Shown one piece after another: positions 49,125-59,628 of a stretch of DNA of 64,000 bases. The notes below the pieces were generated by a model. The model searched no databases and had not been told where the DNA came from. It was given only the letters and a program-made list of their open reading frames with translations. Origin of the DNA: Bacteroidales bacterium. GTDB lineage: Bacteria > Bacteroidota > Bacteroidia > Bacteroidales > UBA932. Both the position numbers and the translations under genes were made by a program. The DNA is taken from positions 248,001 to 312,000 of the forward strand of contig JAFZIN010000007.1 in assembly GCA_017554305.1 (NCBI GenBank), read 5' to 3'. Position 1 is the stretch's first letter. Every line of letters begins with the position of its first letter.

Positions 49125-49928
49125 TTACTCCTCGCTCAGCAGCTCACGTTTCTCTATGTCCTTGAAGTAGTTAACGGTACCTACCTTCAGTTCAACGGTA
49201 GCAGCGTCATCGCAAACAATGATGCCCTTCTTGTGCATCTGCAGAACGCTAACCGTCCACATCTGGCTGATTCCCTCCTCAATAGCGTGACGGAGAGCCC
49301 TTGCCTTGTTGTGACCGTTAACCAGAATCATTACCTCCTCTGCATCCATAATTGTTCCAACTCCCACTGTAAGAGCGGTTTTAGGAACCAGGTTGATATC
49401 ATTGTTAAAGAATCTTGAGTTGGCAATAATAGTGTCTGTAGTCAGATATTTAAGTCTTGTTCTTGAAGTGAGTGAAGAACCCGGCTCGTTGAATGCAATA
49501 TGACCGTCCGGACCAATACCGCCCATAAAGAGTTTGATTCCGCCGTAAGACTTAATCTTTGCCTCGTAATCTGCACACTCCTTAATGAGGTCTGTTGCAT
49601 TACCGTTGAGAATGTTAATGTTCTCCTGAGGTATGTCTATGTGGCTGAAGAAGTTCTCCCTCATAAAAGTGTGGTAGCTCTCCGGATGGTTCTCCGGAAT
49701 TCCCACATACTCATCCATATTGAAGGTTACAACATTTTTAAAGGAGATCTTTCCCTCATTGTAGAAACGAACCAACTCTTTGTAAGTTCCTATAGGAGTA
49801 GAACCGGTAGGAAGACCCAGAACGAACGGACGCTCCGGAGTTGGATTAAACTCGTTTATTCTCTTAAGAATCAGCGATGCAGCCCATTTGGACATATCTG
49901 CATACGACTTTTGAATAATTAATCTCAT
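49125..49928 (-). CDS. nagB: Glucosamine-6-phosphate deaminase
   Basis: Converts glucosamine 6-phosphate to fructose 6-phosphate and ammonia, linking amino-sugar breakdown to glycolysis. The 267-residue length and the residues Asp72 (NMDEYVG), Asp141, His143 ([14 protein letters not shown]) and Glu148 coincide with the catalytic set of the E. coli enzyme. Single gene with its own terminator; 94 bp upstream lies the end of recN. Confidence 0.96.
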   Translation of the reverse strand: MRLIIQKSYADMSKWAASLILKRINEFNPTPERPFVLGLPTGSTPIGTYKELVRFYNEGKISFKNVVTFNMDEYVGIPENHPESYHTFMRENFFSHIDIPQENINILNGNATDLIKECADYEAKIKSYGGIKLFMGGIGPDGHIAFNEPGSSLTSRTRLKYLTTDTIIANSRFFNNDINLVPKTALTVGVGTIMDAEEVMILVNGHNKARALRHAIEEGISQMWTVSVLQMHKKGIIVCDDAATVELKVGTVNYFKDIEKRELLSEE

Positions 49929-50022
49929 AATATCTGATATTTATTTATTTCAATTTCTTTCAATTTTTTTCACCTCCGCGATAGATTGCAGTCTCATACC
50001 GCTGAGCTGCTGCCAACCTCTG

Positions 50023-51639
50023 TTACTTTGCTGCCTGCAACAGCACCTTGGCATTTGCAACCGCCTGAGGTGTAGTCTTTTCTCCGCTCAGCAACCGGGC
50101 AATCTCCATCACTCTCTCCTTCCCCTTAATGAACGTAAAAGCAGAGCGTGCGCCTCCCTTCTCCAACTCCTTGGTAACCAGCAGGTGAGCCTTCCCTTTT
50201 GACGCCACCTGAGGCAGATGCGTAATTGCAAGAATCTGCATCTTCTCCCCCATTGCATCCAAAAGCTGTCCCACTTTATCCGCTATGCTGCCGGATACTC
50301 CCACATCTATCTCATCAAAGAAGAGCGTAGGCATTCCTCTGTAACCCGCCATCACCTTCTTTATGCAGAGCATAATTCTTGAGAGTTCGCCGCCGCTTGC
50401 AACCTTCTGGAGTTCAACCAGTTTCTCATCTCCGTTTGCAGAGAAGAGGAACCTCACTCTGTCTGCCCCGTTTGGAGTGTAATCCTCTGCATTCTCAACC
50501 TCGGCCTTAAAAACAGCAACCGGCATCTCCAGAGATCTGATCTCCTTTGTAAGCAGCATCTCAAGTTTAACCGCCCCCTCTTTTCTCCTCCTGGAAAGTT
50601 TTGCCGCAAGAGCATTTCTCTCCTTTGTATGTTCTTTAATATCTGCCTCTAACTTCTCTTTCAACTCTTCCAGCCTCTCCGTAGATTCACTTTCCTCTTC
50701 CAACTTATCTCTCAGCGCAATAAGTTCACTCTCCGTTGTGAGGTTGAAACGCTTTAACAGAGAGTAAATTGCACTCAGCTTCTCCTCCACCTGAGCCAAA
50801 CGCTCCGGTGATAAAGAGATGGAAGAGAGCACCCTCTCCACATCTGAAGCAACATCTTTGCACTCAATCCTGCAACTCTCCAGTCTTTTTGCCAGCTCCT
50901 CAAGTTTGGGCGCAAAGTTAGAAGACTTTTCAATAAGGCGTATTGCCTCTTTGATATTTTGCGTAACCGAGCCCTCTCCGCCTTCAAGCAGATTGGTGGC
51001 CCCGCTGCAACTCTCAATTATCTGCTGAGCATTTTCCAACTGCAGCTGCTCCTTCTCAAGTGCCTCTGTCTGACCCTCCTGCAGAGCCGCACTCCTTAAA
51101 AGCCGCAGCTCTTTTTCTCTTAATGCACTCTCCTCTTTTGCCCGCTCTATCTTTTTTTCTACTCCCGATAGATTACTCTTCAACTCCTTCACCTTCTCAT
51201 ACTCCTCTTTGTATGAAGAGAGAAGTAATTCGTTGGATGAGTAACCGTCCAACACACCCAGTTGGAAATCTTTGTTGTAGAGCAGAAGATGGTTGTGCTG
51301 TGCGTGAACATCCAGCAGTGCAGATGCCGCCGCCTCCATATCACCAACGCTTACCGGCTCATCATCTATAAAAAATCTGGAGCGCATAGAGGGTGCAATC
51401 ACCCTTCTAAGAATCTTCTCACCTTCAGCGGTTTGGAAGATTGCCTCCACCACACAGTTTTTAGACTGGTCCTTGAGTTGGGAGGCCTCAGCTTTACCCC
51501 CCATTAAAAGAGAAACGGCGCCAAGCAAAATAGATTTGCCGGCACCTGTCTCCCCTGTTATGATCACCAGGTGATCTGGGAACTCAAGTTCCAAACTCTC
51601 AATGAGAGCGTAATTCTTTATGGACAGTTTACTAAGCAC
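50023..51639 (-). CDS. recN: DNA repair protein RecN
   Basis: An SMC-like ATPase for double-strand break repair, 538 residues. The start is a GTG overlapping the upstream rpoZ stop by one base, placing the conserved KLSIKNYALIESLELEF at the N terminus. Walker A GETGAGKS is at 29-36, followed by a long coiled coil interrupted at the middle, then the C-terminal ABC signature ASGGELSRIMLCIK and Walker B LFFDEIDVGVSG. Translation is probably coupled to rpoZ. Confidence 0.95.
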   Translation of the reverse strand: MLSKLSIKNYALIESLELEFPDHLVIITGETGAGKSILLGAVSLLMGGKAEASQLKDQSKNCVVEAIFQTAEGEKILRRVIAPSMRSRFFIDDEPVSVGDMEAAASALLDVHAQHNHLLLYNKDFQLGVLDGYSSNELLLSSYKEEYEKVKELKSNLSGVEKKIERAKEESALREKELRLLRSAALQEGQTEALEKEQLQLENAQQIIESCSGATNLLEGGEGSVTQNIKEAIRLIEKSSNFAPKLEELAKRLESCRIECKDVASDVERVLSSISLSPERLAQVEEKLSAIYSLLKRFNLTTESELIALRDKLEEESESTERLEELKEKLEADIKEHTKERNALAAKLSRRRKEGAVKLEMLLTKEIRSLEMPVAVFKAEVENAEDYTPNGADRVRFLFSANGDEKLVELQKVASGGELSRIMLCIKKVMAGYRGMPTLFFDEIDVGVSGSIADKVGQLLDAMGEKMQILAITHLPQVASKGKAHLLVTKELEKGGARSAFTFIKGKERVMEIARLLSGEKTTPQAVANAKVLLQAAK

Positions 51640-51965
51640 TAAGAGTCAATCTTGCGCCAGTAAATCTCCCCGTCCTGGAACTCCTTAATTGCTGTTAATG
51701 TTGGTTTTGGAAGTTTCTCGTAGTGACGGGAAATCTCAATCTGCTCCCTGTTCTCGTAAGTCTCTTCCAATGTATCCACTACGTTGCTCTGAGAGAACTC
51801 CTCCAACTTCTCTGAGAGTTCTTTCTTAAGCTCTGCAGCTATCTGGTTTGCTCTCTTGGCAATGATAACCACTGATTCATAAATGTTTCCGGTAGGCTCA
51901 GAGAGTTTGATAACATCTCTGGTAACTGTGTTGTCCGGAACTTTTACAACTTTCTTCTCTTCCAT
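51639..51965 (-). CDS. rpoZ: RNA polymerase omega subunit (Rpb6 family, Bacteroidetes form)
   Basis: A small 108-residue protein. The core TGNIYESVVIIAKRANQIAAE is the Rpb6/omega signature that wraps the beta' C terminus; the rest (EFSQSNVVDTLEETYENR, EISRHYEKLPKPTL) is a phylum-specific extension. It helps assembly and stability of RNA polymerase. Located between bamD and recN, 8 bp from bamD. The call rests on the short core motif. Confidence 0.8.
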   Translation of the reverse strand: MEEKKVVKVPDNTVTRDVIKLSEPTGNIYESVVIIAKRANQIAAELKKELSEKLEEFSQSNVVDTLEETYENREQIEISRHYEKLPKPTLTAIKEFQDGEIYWRKIDS

Positions 51966-51973
51966 ATATTTGA

Positions 51974-53146
51974 TTAATCTTTAGATTTTTTCTTCTCTTT
52001 CTTGGACTTTTTGTCCTTCTTATCTTTTGTAGCTTTTTCTGCCTCTTCCTTAGCCTTCTTCTCCGCATCCTGCTTAGCCTTAGCCTCTTTGTAGATTCTC
52101 AAGGCCTCCTGTCTCTCTGCCTTTTCCTTGCGGCGTTCAGCTCTCCTCTGGTTCAGGTTCTTCTCCTCTTCAAGTCTGCGGGCAACCTCGTTGCGGCTCT
52201 CCGCCTCTTTAACCGCCTTCTTTGCCTCCTTTATAGCACGGCGGGTATTGCGGCGGTCTGCCTTAATCTTCTGAGATGTACGTGGAGTAACTCCCTCACT
52301 CTTAGCCAACTCTGCGGCGGCGGCAACTTGTGAGGAATCCAGTCCGGCCTTCAGACCAACAGACTTCTGAGCCCTAATGAACATATTGTCCAACTGACGT
52401 CTCTCACTCACATTAGGGAACTCGCCAATGAAGTTGTAGTAATCGTCAATAAAGGTCATATACCTCTCTTTCTGCTTCTCTTTCACGCTGTTAAGAGCGT
52501 ACTTGTAAGAAGACATTGCGGTATAGTAAAGAACCTGCTCTCTGTAACGGTTATCTGCGTTGTCTCTCAAAACACCCTTAAGCGCATAGTGAGCGGCCTT
52601 GTAATCATCCATTGTGTAGTACATCTTGGCACTCTCATAAGCCTTACGGTCAAGCCTTTCTGAGAACTCATCCATCATAGCCTTGCAGATGTTGTAGTAC
52701 TGGCTCTGCGGATTGTCATACATAAACTCCGCAATGGTAGCCATAGCTTTCTGAGTAGGAACCTGATCCAACTCCCATCTATATGTACCCTCGTACAAAC
52801 ACTTGATTCTGAGGAATCTTGCCTCTTCTGCAAAGTTGCTGCGAGGGAACACCTCCAGGAACTTGCTGAAGTTCTGCTCCGCTGTAATGTAATCTCCGTA
52901 ACGGTAGTTGCTCATTGCGTTGAAGTACTGAACGCTGTCTTCCAACTCCGTTCCCTGAGCCAGCAGAATCATACTCTCAAACAACGCTGCAGACTTGTGG
53001 TACTTGCCTCTGTTATAGTAATCTTTGGCACCCTTAAACCTCTCGTATATATCATTGGTTCTGAAGAGACTCTCATAGTAACTCTTACATCCCCCCAGTG
53101 AAACAAGAGCCAAAACCGTTAGTGCAAATACTTTAACTTTCTTCAT
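51974..53146 (-). CDS. bamD: Outer-membrane assembly lipoprotein BamD
   Basis: Essential lipoprotein partner of BamA. I start at the ATG giving MKKVKVFAL (390 residues), because this yields a lipobox ending at Cys20 (SLGGC); the frame is open upstream but overlaps trxB. TPR units run about 40-240 (KDYYNRGKYHKSAALFESMI, SNYRYGDYITAEQNFSKFLE, AEEARFLRIKCLYEGTY). The C-terminal third is a long Lys/Glu/Ala/Arg helix ending in a lysine-rich tail, an extension beyond the E. coli form. Starts 7 bp after trxB. Confidence 0.93.
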   Translation of the reverse strand: MKKVKVFALTVLALVSLGGCKSYYESLFRTNDIYERFKGAKDYYNRGKYHKSAALFESMILLAQGTELEDSVQYFNAMSNYRYGDYITAEQNFSKFLEVFPRSNFAEEARFLRIKCLYEGTYRWELDQVPTQKAMATIAEFMYDNPQSQYYNICKAMMDEFSERLDRKAYESAKMYYTMDDYKAAHYALKGVLRDNADNRYREQVLYYTAMSSYKYALNSVKEKQKERYMTFIDDYYNFIGEFPNVSERRQLDNMFIRAQKSVGLKAGLDSSQVAAAAELAKSEGVTPRTSQKIKADRRNTRRAIKEAKKAVKEAESRNEVARRLEEEKNLNQRRAERRKEKAERQEALRIYKEAKAKQDAEKKAKEEAEKATKDKKDKKSKKEKKKSKD

Positions 53147-53153
53147 TTTAAGT

Positions 53154-54080
<927 letters not shown>

Positions 54081-54109
54081 AACACTTCAAAATGTGCCAG
54101 ACGGCAAAT

Positions 54110-55066
54110 TTAATAAAATCTGTCGCGAATATAAAATTCCAGCCTCTCTTCCCAAACAAGAATAAGAGACCAGGCCCAGCGCATAAGCAGGATTATCCAC
54201 CACACCCCGCCAACGGAGACAAAGAGCAGCAGATCCTCCAAGTTGCTGTGAGAGATAGAGATATGTGTATTCAGAAGTTGTATGTCACGCTGGGAAATGT
54301 TCCCTTTCTCCTTCTCCTGGAACATTACGGCGGCTCCGTAAGCCAGTCCCAGGGTGTTTGCCACTATCCAAAGGAATGAGGTATCCTCACCCAATCCAAA
54401 GAACTTAAGCGGCCACCGCATAGCCGCGGTAAGCTTCTTCATTACTCCAAACTCGTTTATAATCTGCTGGAAATAAGAGAGTAACAGTATCAGAACCGCC
54501 ATCTTAAGGCAGAGTTTCAGAAGTGAAAGCAGCCACGGCATAAAACTCTCCGCCAGGGTTATATGCTCCTCCACCACCTCCCCGGTAAAGGCCTGAGGCT
54601 CAGCCGGCCAGAGACGGCTCAAGATGAAGCCCAGAATAATTCCGCTCAAAGTTCTGGTAATGAGAATCCTAAGAGCGCTGCTCCCCGTCTTTTTCTGCAC
54701 GGCCGTCTCCACAATCATATTGTGAGAGCAGAGTACCATAATAGCCAGAATGGTCATAGATCTGGCAGAAAGGTTGAGAGTTACCGCTGCAGCTATCGCG
54801 GAGTATACGTTCACAAAATAGCCGCTCACATACGCCAGAGAGGCCTCGCCCGGAAGCCCCACAAAGTTCATTACAGGCTCCAGGAAGTGGCTTATATAGG
54901 GCAGAATGCCAAAGAGTTTGAGAAGGTAGATTACAACAGAAACCACCGCCGTAATCTTTATAACCCAAAACATGGTTTTGATTGCGGGGGGAGTTGCCTC
55001 TTTGACACACCTTAACACCCGCTGCCAAAAGGACTCTGCAACGGGTGTCTTGGAACCGTTCTGCAT
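54110..55066 (-). CDS. Nucleoside-recognition (Gate) domain membrane protein
   Basis: A 318-residue integral membrane protein with about 8 hydrophobic segments. The two halves each contain a Gate-like segment (AYVSGYFVNVYSAIAAAV; LGLAYGAAVMFQEKEKGN), as in SpmA/SpmB and nucleoside-recognition proteins. Substrate and role are unknown. It lies 6 bp downstream of rubrerythrin and 29 bp upstream of trxB. Confidence 0.7.
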   Translation of the reverse strand: MQNGSKTPVAESFWQRVLRCVKEATPPAIKTMFWVIKITAVVSVVIYLLKLFGILPYISHFLEPVMNFVGLPGEASLAYVSGYFVNVYSAIAAAVTLNLSARSMTILAIMVLCSHNMIVETAVQKKTGSSALRILITRTLSGIILGFILSRLWPAEPQAFTGEVVEEHITLAESFMPWLLSLLKLCLKMAVLILLLSYFQQIINEFGVMKKLTAAMRWPLKFFGLGEDTSFLWIVANTLGLAYGAAVMFQEKEKGNISQRDIQLLNTHISISHSNLEDLLLFVSVGGVWWIILLMRWAWSLILVWEERLEFYIRDRFY

Positions 55067-55072
55067 AAACTG

Positions 55073-55648
55073 TTAGTAGTTGTTCTCAAAAAGCTGGAAG
55101 TAAGCCTGAGGATGAGCGCAGGCAGGGCACTTCTCCGGAGCCTTCTTAGCCCTTGTAACATAGCCGCAGTTACGGCACTGCCAGGTTACAATCTCATCTC
55201 TTTCAAACACCTTACCGCTCTTAATGTTCTTGAGCAGAGCAAGATATCTCTTCTCATGAGCCTTCTCTGCAACAGCAACCTCTTTAAAGCACTTTGCTAT
55301 CTCGTCAAAGCCCTCCTCCTTTGCAATCTTTGCAAACATAGGGTAAGCCTCGCTCCACTCTTCGTGCTCTCCCGCTGCGGAAGCCTTCAGATTGTCTGCG
55401 GTGCTCCCAATGATTCCGGCAGGGAAGGAGGCCTTTATCTCCACGCAGCCGCCCTCAAGGAACTTGAAGAACTTCTTTGCGTGCTCTTTTTCATTCTCTG
55501 CAGTCTCTGTAAAGAATGCGCTTATTTGCTCGTAACCCTCTTTCTTTGCGGCACTTGCAAAGAAGGTGTAACGGTTTCTGGCCTGGCTCTCTCCGGCAAA
55601 TGCGGTGAGAAGGTTTTTCTCAGTTTTGGTGCCTTTTAAACTTTTCAT
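55073..55648 (-). CDS. rbr: Rubrerythrin
   Basis: A non-haem diiron peroxidase protecting anaerobes from hydrogen peroxide; 191 residues. The ferritin-like four-helix part (about 1-140) carries the Glu ligands (AFAGESQARNRYTFFA, ENEKEHAKKFF, AEKAHEKRYLALL). The C-terminal rubredoxin-like domain has CRNCGYV and CPACAHPQAYF. Head of the minus-strand run; consistent with an anaerobe. Confidence 0.95.
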   Translation of the reverse strand: MKSLKGTKTEKNLLTAFAGESQARNRYTFFASAAKKEGYEQISAFFTETAENEKEHAKKFFKFLEGGCVEIKASFPAGIIGSTADNLKASAAGEHEEWSEAYPMFAKIAKEEGFDEIAKCFKEVAVAEKAHEKRYLALLKNIKSGKVFERDEIVTWQCRNCGYVTRAKKAPEKCPACAHPQAYFQLFENNY

Positions 55649-55746
55649 ATTTATTTGGATAATAGTTTCTTTCTGCGAATTTAAGCATTTTTCCCTTTGT
55701 CATCAATTGATAATTTGAGTAAATTCGCATTGTTATAATTGAAGTT

Positions 55747-56448
55747 ATGAAGACTAACAAGACACTTGGAGTTCTGGGTGGGATGGGTCCTGCCGCCACC
55801 GCAGACTTTTTAAAGATATTGGCGGAGAAAGATCCCGCTAACTGTGATCAGGAACATCCCAGGATGATTGTATACGAGTACACGGAGACTCCGGACCGTA
55901 CCACCTACCTTTTAGGCAAAGGGCCGGACCCTCGTAAGTACCTGAGAGAGGGGCTGAAAACCCTTATAGGCTGGGGAGCGGACTACTTGTGCGTAACCTG
56001 CAACACCGCCCACTTTTTCATAGACGAGTTCCGCAGCGAGCTCTCCCGCCCTGTGATTCACATCATAGACGAGACCATCCGCAAAGTTGCAAAGGTCTCA
56101 CCTAAAGGAGCTTGGCTTACTGCTACGCTTGGTACTATGAAGACCGGCATCTATCAAAAGCACGCTCAGGACAGCGGATACTGCTTTGACACAGCAGATT
56201 ACGCAACTCAGGTTGAGATTCACGATGTTACAGACCTTGTAAAGGCCGGCAAAGTGGAAGAGGCCGGACGCAAGTTCCGCCCTATAGTTGAGGGACTTTG
56301 GAAGATTAAAGAGCAGCCGATAGTTGGCGCCTGCACAGAGATTCCTATTGCATACGCCGCCACCGGCCTTGATCCAAAGATGCACATCAGCTCCCTTGAG
56401 GCCCTCGCAGACGGCTGCGTCAGAGAGCTTTACGGCGTGGAGCTGTAG
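55747..56448 (+). CDS. Aspartate/glutamate racemase family protein
   Basis: A 233-residue cytoplasmic racemase of the two-thiol type. GVLGGMGPAATADF at the N terminus is the family signature; the catalytic pair would be Cys85 (TCNTAHF) and Cys196 (GACTEIP). It differs from MurI at 24.7 kb and is more like aspartate racemases. Divergent from rubrerythrin. The substrate (Asp, Glu or another amino acid) is not decided by sequence, though the symporter gene downstream may move the same acids. Confidence 0.85.
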   Translation: MKTNKTLGVLGGMGPAATADFLKILAEKDPANCDQEHPRMIVYEYTETPDRTTYLLGKGPDPRKYLREGLKTLIGWGADYLCVTCNTAHFFIDEFRSELSRPVIHIIDETIRKVAKVSPKGAWLTATLGTMKTGIYQKHAQDSGYCFDTADYATQVEIHDVTDLVKAGKVEEAGRKFRPIVEGLWKIKEQPIVGACTEIPIAYAATGLDPKMHISSLEALADGCVRELYGVEL

Positions 56449-56956
56449 AGCCCTGCCGCTTGCAGCCGCCCCGCCGCTGCCACTAAGCCGCAACAAAGCA
56501 ACAGCAAATCAGAGAAATGCAAAGCAGGAAAGAGCAACAGCAAGGCAAGGTAGCAAATAGCAAAAGCAATATAAAAGGAAGAGAAATAAACAAAAAAGAA
56601 AACGAGACAAAACAAATAAAATATAAAACAAATAATACTTTCAAATAAAAAATAGATTTATAAAAAGCTATACATCAACAATTTAACCCAGAGAGAAAAA
56701 GGAAGAGAAAGAAAAAAAGGCAAAAAGGAAGAGAAAGAAAAAAAGGCAAAAAGGAAGAGAAGAGACGGAAGGAATGAAGAGAAAAGAGAAGGAAGGAAAG
56801 AAGAGAAGAGAGAGGACTATTCAAAGAATATCTATCGTGATGAAAAGTTGTAAAATAAATACATTCAAGTAAGAACTGAATATTTTATAAAAGCATACAT
56901 ATCAATAAGATATAACTCCAGGAGAAAAGAACAGAACAAAATAAGGTGCATATAAT
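56449..56956. other. 508-bp gene-free, strongly purine-rich spacer
   Basis: No gene is visible on either strand. The plus strand has very few T and C between about 56500 and 56640 and between 56690 and 56820, mostly A and G, separated by an ordinary AT-rich stretch. It contains the tandem repeat annotated separately. No terminator hairpin follows the racemase gene and no convincing TAnnTTTG box precedes the symporter gene. Confidence 0.7.
56696..56768. repeat. 26-bp purine tandem repeat, about 2.8 copies
   Basis: Unit: five A, GGAAGAG, AAAG, then seven A and GGC. Two copies are identical (56696-56721 and 56722-56747) and a third starts at 56748 and decays after about 15 bases into further GA-rich sequence. 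Confidence 0.85.
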
Positions 56957-58192
56957 ATGAAGAAAATAAAGATAGCGTTGCCGTGGCAGATTCTGATAGG
57001 ATTGGTTTTAGGAGCCGTCTTTGGAATCCTGCTTCCAAAGTATGCCCACTATATAGACTGGGCGGGGCAGATTTTCCTCAGAGCTCTGAAAATGATAATC
57101 ATACCGTTGGTCTTCACATCGCTGGTTGTGGGAGTGGCAAGCCTCAACTCCTCCAAAGACTTGGGAAGACTGGCCGGCAAAACCATTGGTTTCTATCTTG
57201 TTACAACGGCTATTGCAATTGCCATAGGTCTCATTCTGGTTAACATCATAAAGCCGGGAGTGGGAGCAAACCTTCCGGTTCCACAAGATGTAGACCTCTC
57301 AACTATTGGGAAGTCAAACACTTCCTTCATGGATCAGATTATTCATATAGTTCCAGATAACATCTTTAAGGAGATGAGTATGGGCAACATTCTTCCTGTC
57401 ATCTTCTTTGCAATAATCTTTGGATTCTTCATCACAAAGTGCAATGATAAAACCCGCACAACTCTGGTAGATCTTTGCAACGCAGTTAACGACGTCATAA
57501 TGAAAATTACAATGTTCGTTATCTCGCTGGCTCCAATAGGAGTCTTTGCAATAATCTCCAATATGCTTGCTAAACAGATACTTGCGGGTAACAGCATAAC
57601 ACAGTTGATAGCATCGCTCGGCATATATCTGATAGTTGTTTGGGCGGGAATGTTAATTCAGTTCTTTGGCATTCTTCCGGCTGCGGTTTACTTTGTTGGA
57701 AAGGAGCATCCGTTCCGTCACATGCAGAAGATGTCTACCGCAATCCTCACCGCCTTCTCCACCTGTTCCTCCGGCGCCGCTCTTCCAGTTTCTATGAGAG
57801 ACTCCGAACAGAAGTGCGGAATCTCCAACAAGATTACCAGCTTTGTTCTGCCGTTGGGTGCAACGGTCAATATGAACGGAACCGCTTTGTATGAGGGAGT
57901 TACGGTGCTCTTCATTGCACAGGTTTACGGCGTGGATATGTCCATTGCCCAGCAGCTGATTGTACTTGGAACCGTAATGCTCTCTGCCATTGGAACCGCC
58001 GGTATCCCTATGGCCGGATTTGTTATGCTCTCCATTGCCCTCTCCGTTGCGGGACTTCCGCTGGAGGCAATGGGACTTGTGCTTGCAATAGACCAGCTCT
58101 GCGATATGCCTCGTACTGCAACCAACTCATACGGAGATGCTTGCGGCGCCGTAGTCATAGCCAAGAGTGAAGGCGAAACCCTCACCATTTAA
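56957..58192 (+). CDS. Dicarboxylate/amino acid:cation symporter (DAACS family)
   Basis: A 411-residue inner-membrane symporter of the GltP/DctA type, importing glutamate, aspartate or C4-dicarboxylates with H+ or Na+. Signatures: the serine-rich hairpin TAFSTCSSGAALPVS, GATVNMNGTALYEGV, and the hairpin 2 region GTAGIPMAGFV followed by DQLCDMPRTATN. Arg in the last motif fits an amino-acid (acidic) substrate in this family. Downstream of an aspartate/glutamate racemase gene, suggesting acidic amino-acid use, but 508 bp apart and so probably a separate transcript. Confidence 0.92.
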   Translation: MKKIKIALPWQILIGLVLGAVFGILLPKYAHYIDWAGQIFLRALKMIIIPLVFTSLVVGVASLNSSKDLGRLAGKTIGFYLVTTAIAIAIGLILVNIIKPGVGANLPVPQDVDLSTIGKSNTSFMDQIIHIVPDNIFKEMSMGNILPVIFFAIIFGFFITKCNDKTRTTLVDLCNAVNDVIMKITMFVISLAPIGVFAIISNMLAKQILAGNSITQLIASLGIYLIVVWAGMLIQFFGILPAAVYFVGKEHPFRHMQKMSTAILTAFSTCSSGAALPVSMRDSEQKCGISNKITSFVLPLGATVNMNGTALYEGVTVLFIAQVYGVDMSIAQQLIVLGTVMLSAIGTAGIPMAGFVMLSIALSVAGLPLEAMGLVLAIDQLCDMPRTATNSYGDACGAVVIAKSEGETLTI

Positions 58193-58248
58193 CCGCCGCA
58201 GCACCTTCATAAGCCGCAAGGTTATACAGCACACACAATGTTTACACT

Positions 58249-58650
58249 ATGAGACGATTTTTTTTAACTACATTTTTTTTGCTAACCACATCATTAATAT
58301 TTGCTCAATTGGACATTGTTTCAGAATCTGACAAGATAGAAGAAGTCGGTACTATAAGACTATCTTATTCAAAACTGATAGCTCAAGGGAGCACCTATTA
58401 TCTAATGATAAGAACATCAAATCAGTTTGATGACGGCACTCTTTTTTGTTTGGGCAAAACAGCAGAATCATCCATTATGACGGCTCAAGATATGATAACC
58501 TTGATTAATAGAATAGATGTAGATGCCCCTGTTGATGTTTGTGATTCTATGGGAGAAAAGGCAATTTTTATCAAAAAGAAAATGATAGGAAAACCCAATC
58601 TTGTTATAAAAATGATCAATTGTGCAGGCAATAGTAATATTACTTCCTAA
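58249..58650 (+). CDS. Small secreted protein of unknown function, possibly frameshifted at the 3' end
   Basis: A 133-residue protein with a signal peptide (MRRFFLTTFFLLTTSLIFAQ). The mature part has no recognisable domain (RLSYSKLIAQGSTYYLMIRTSNQFDD). It is more AT-rich than its neighbours. Just before the stop, the coding sequence for VIKMIN (58603-58620) is repeated exactly at 58664-58681 in the -1 frame, where an open stretch reads LLPKELEKVIKMINKRSN and stops. So either the gene is 20 or so residues longer and has lost its frame, or a 61-bp offset duplication has occurred. Confidence 0.6.
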   Translation: MRRFFLTTFFLLTTSLIFAQLDIVSESDKIEEVGTIRLSYSKLIAQGSTYYLMIRTSNQFDDGTLFCLGKTAESSIMTAQDMITLINRIDVDAPVDVCDSMGEKAIFIKKKMIGKPNLVIKMINCAGNSNITS

Positions 58651-58681
58651 AGAATTAGAAAAAGTTATAAAAATGATCAAT
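58603..58681. repeat. 18-bp direct repeat, 61-bp offset
   Basis: GTTATAAAAATGATCAAT occurs at 58603-58620 and again at 58664-58681, across the end of the small secreted protein gene. Confidence 0.9.
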
Positions 58682-58709
58682 AAACGTAGTAATTAACAAA
58701 ACATAGAAT

Positions 58710-59579
58710 ATGAAAAAGGTCTCAAGAAGAAATTGGATTAAGGCATCCGCAGGAGTAGCAGCCTCTGCAGCCGCACTCTCATTTCCGTCAATCCTCAACG
58801 CCGCCTCCGGTGGTTCGAATTCCTTGAATTCTGCATTTTGGGATTCCAATTCAAAAAATTCTGCGTTTGAAGACTACCGTTCCAAACAATCATCAAGAGG
58901 GTTCGGTTCAAAACCTAGAAACAACAGGAGAAAGGCCCTCATCATAGGCGCGCATCCAGATGATCCTGAGACCATTGCAGGAGGTACCATGATCCGTCTT
59001 CTGGAAGCGGGATGGGATGTTCTCTGCGTCTATCTTACAAGAGGAGAGGCAGGCATTAAAGGAATGAGCGGAGATGAAGCCGCTGCAATCAGAGAGAAAG
59101 AGTGCATTGCCGCCTGCAAAGTTACCGGTGCCAGATATCAATTTATGTCACAGGTAGACGGTGCAACGGAAATCAACAAAGAGAGATATGCAGAGATGCT
59201 CGCCGTCATAAAGAAAGAGAATCCGGAGATTGTCATAACCCACTGGCCTATAGACACTCACAGAGACCACCGCATCTGCTCAATTCTGGTCTATGATGCC
59301 TGGAGACAGAGCGGTTACAACTTCAATCTCTTCTATGCGGAGGCAATGACAGGAATGCAGAGTATGAAGTTCCTCCCAACGGACTACGTAGACATCTCCG
59401 CCGTTGCAGAAAAGAAGCACCAGGCCTGCCTCTGCCATGAGAGCCAGGGAATGCCGGAGCTCCTTTCAGACTGGCACATCCCAATGGAGAAGTTCCGCGG
59501 CATGGAGTACGGTTGCGCCTACGCAGAAGGCTTCATCCACCTCACCGCCCACCTCTCCCCCTCCTTTGTGGAACTCTAA
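58710..59579 (+). CDS. PIG-L (LmbE-like) family deacetylase with twin-arginine signal
   Basis: A 289-residue zinc-dependent N-acetyl-sugar deacetylase-like protein. The N terminus KKVSRRNWIKASAG is a Tat signal, so export after folding is likely. A low-complexity Ser/Asn/Ala linker (about 33-65) precedes the catalytic domain. Zinc ligands: AHPDDPE (His82, Asp85) and the distal THWPIDTHRDHRIC. Substrate unknown; family members deacetylate GlcNAc-containing molecules. The 3' neighbour priA is convergent. Confidence 0.88.
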   Translation: MKKVSRRNWIKASAGVAASAAALSFPSILNAASGGSNSLNSAFWDSNSKNSAFEDYRSKQSSRGFGSKPRNNRRKALIIGAHPDDPETIAGGTMIRLLEAGWDVLCVYLTRGEAGIKGMSGDEAAAIREKECIAACKVTGARYQFMSQVDGATEINKERYAEMLAVIKKENPEIVITHWPIDTHRDHRICSILVYDAWRQSGYNFNLFYAEAMTGMQSMKFLPTDYVDISAVAEKKHQACLCHESQGMPELLSDWHIPMEKFRGMEYGCAYAEGFIHLTAHLSPSFVEL

Positions 59580-59628
59580 CCGCTACGTCATCACCTCTAA
59601 CCGCTTCCCCAGCACCGCTGGTTTCCGC

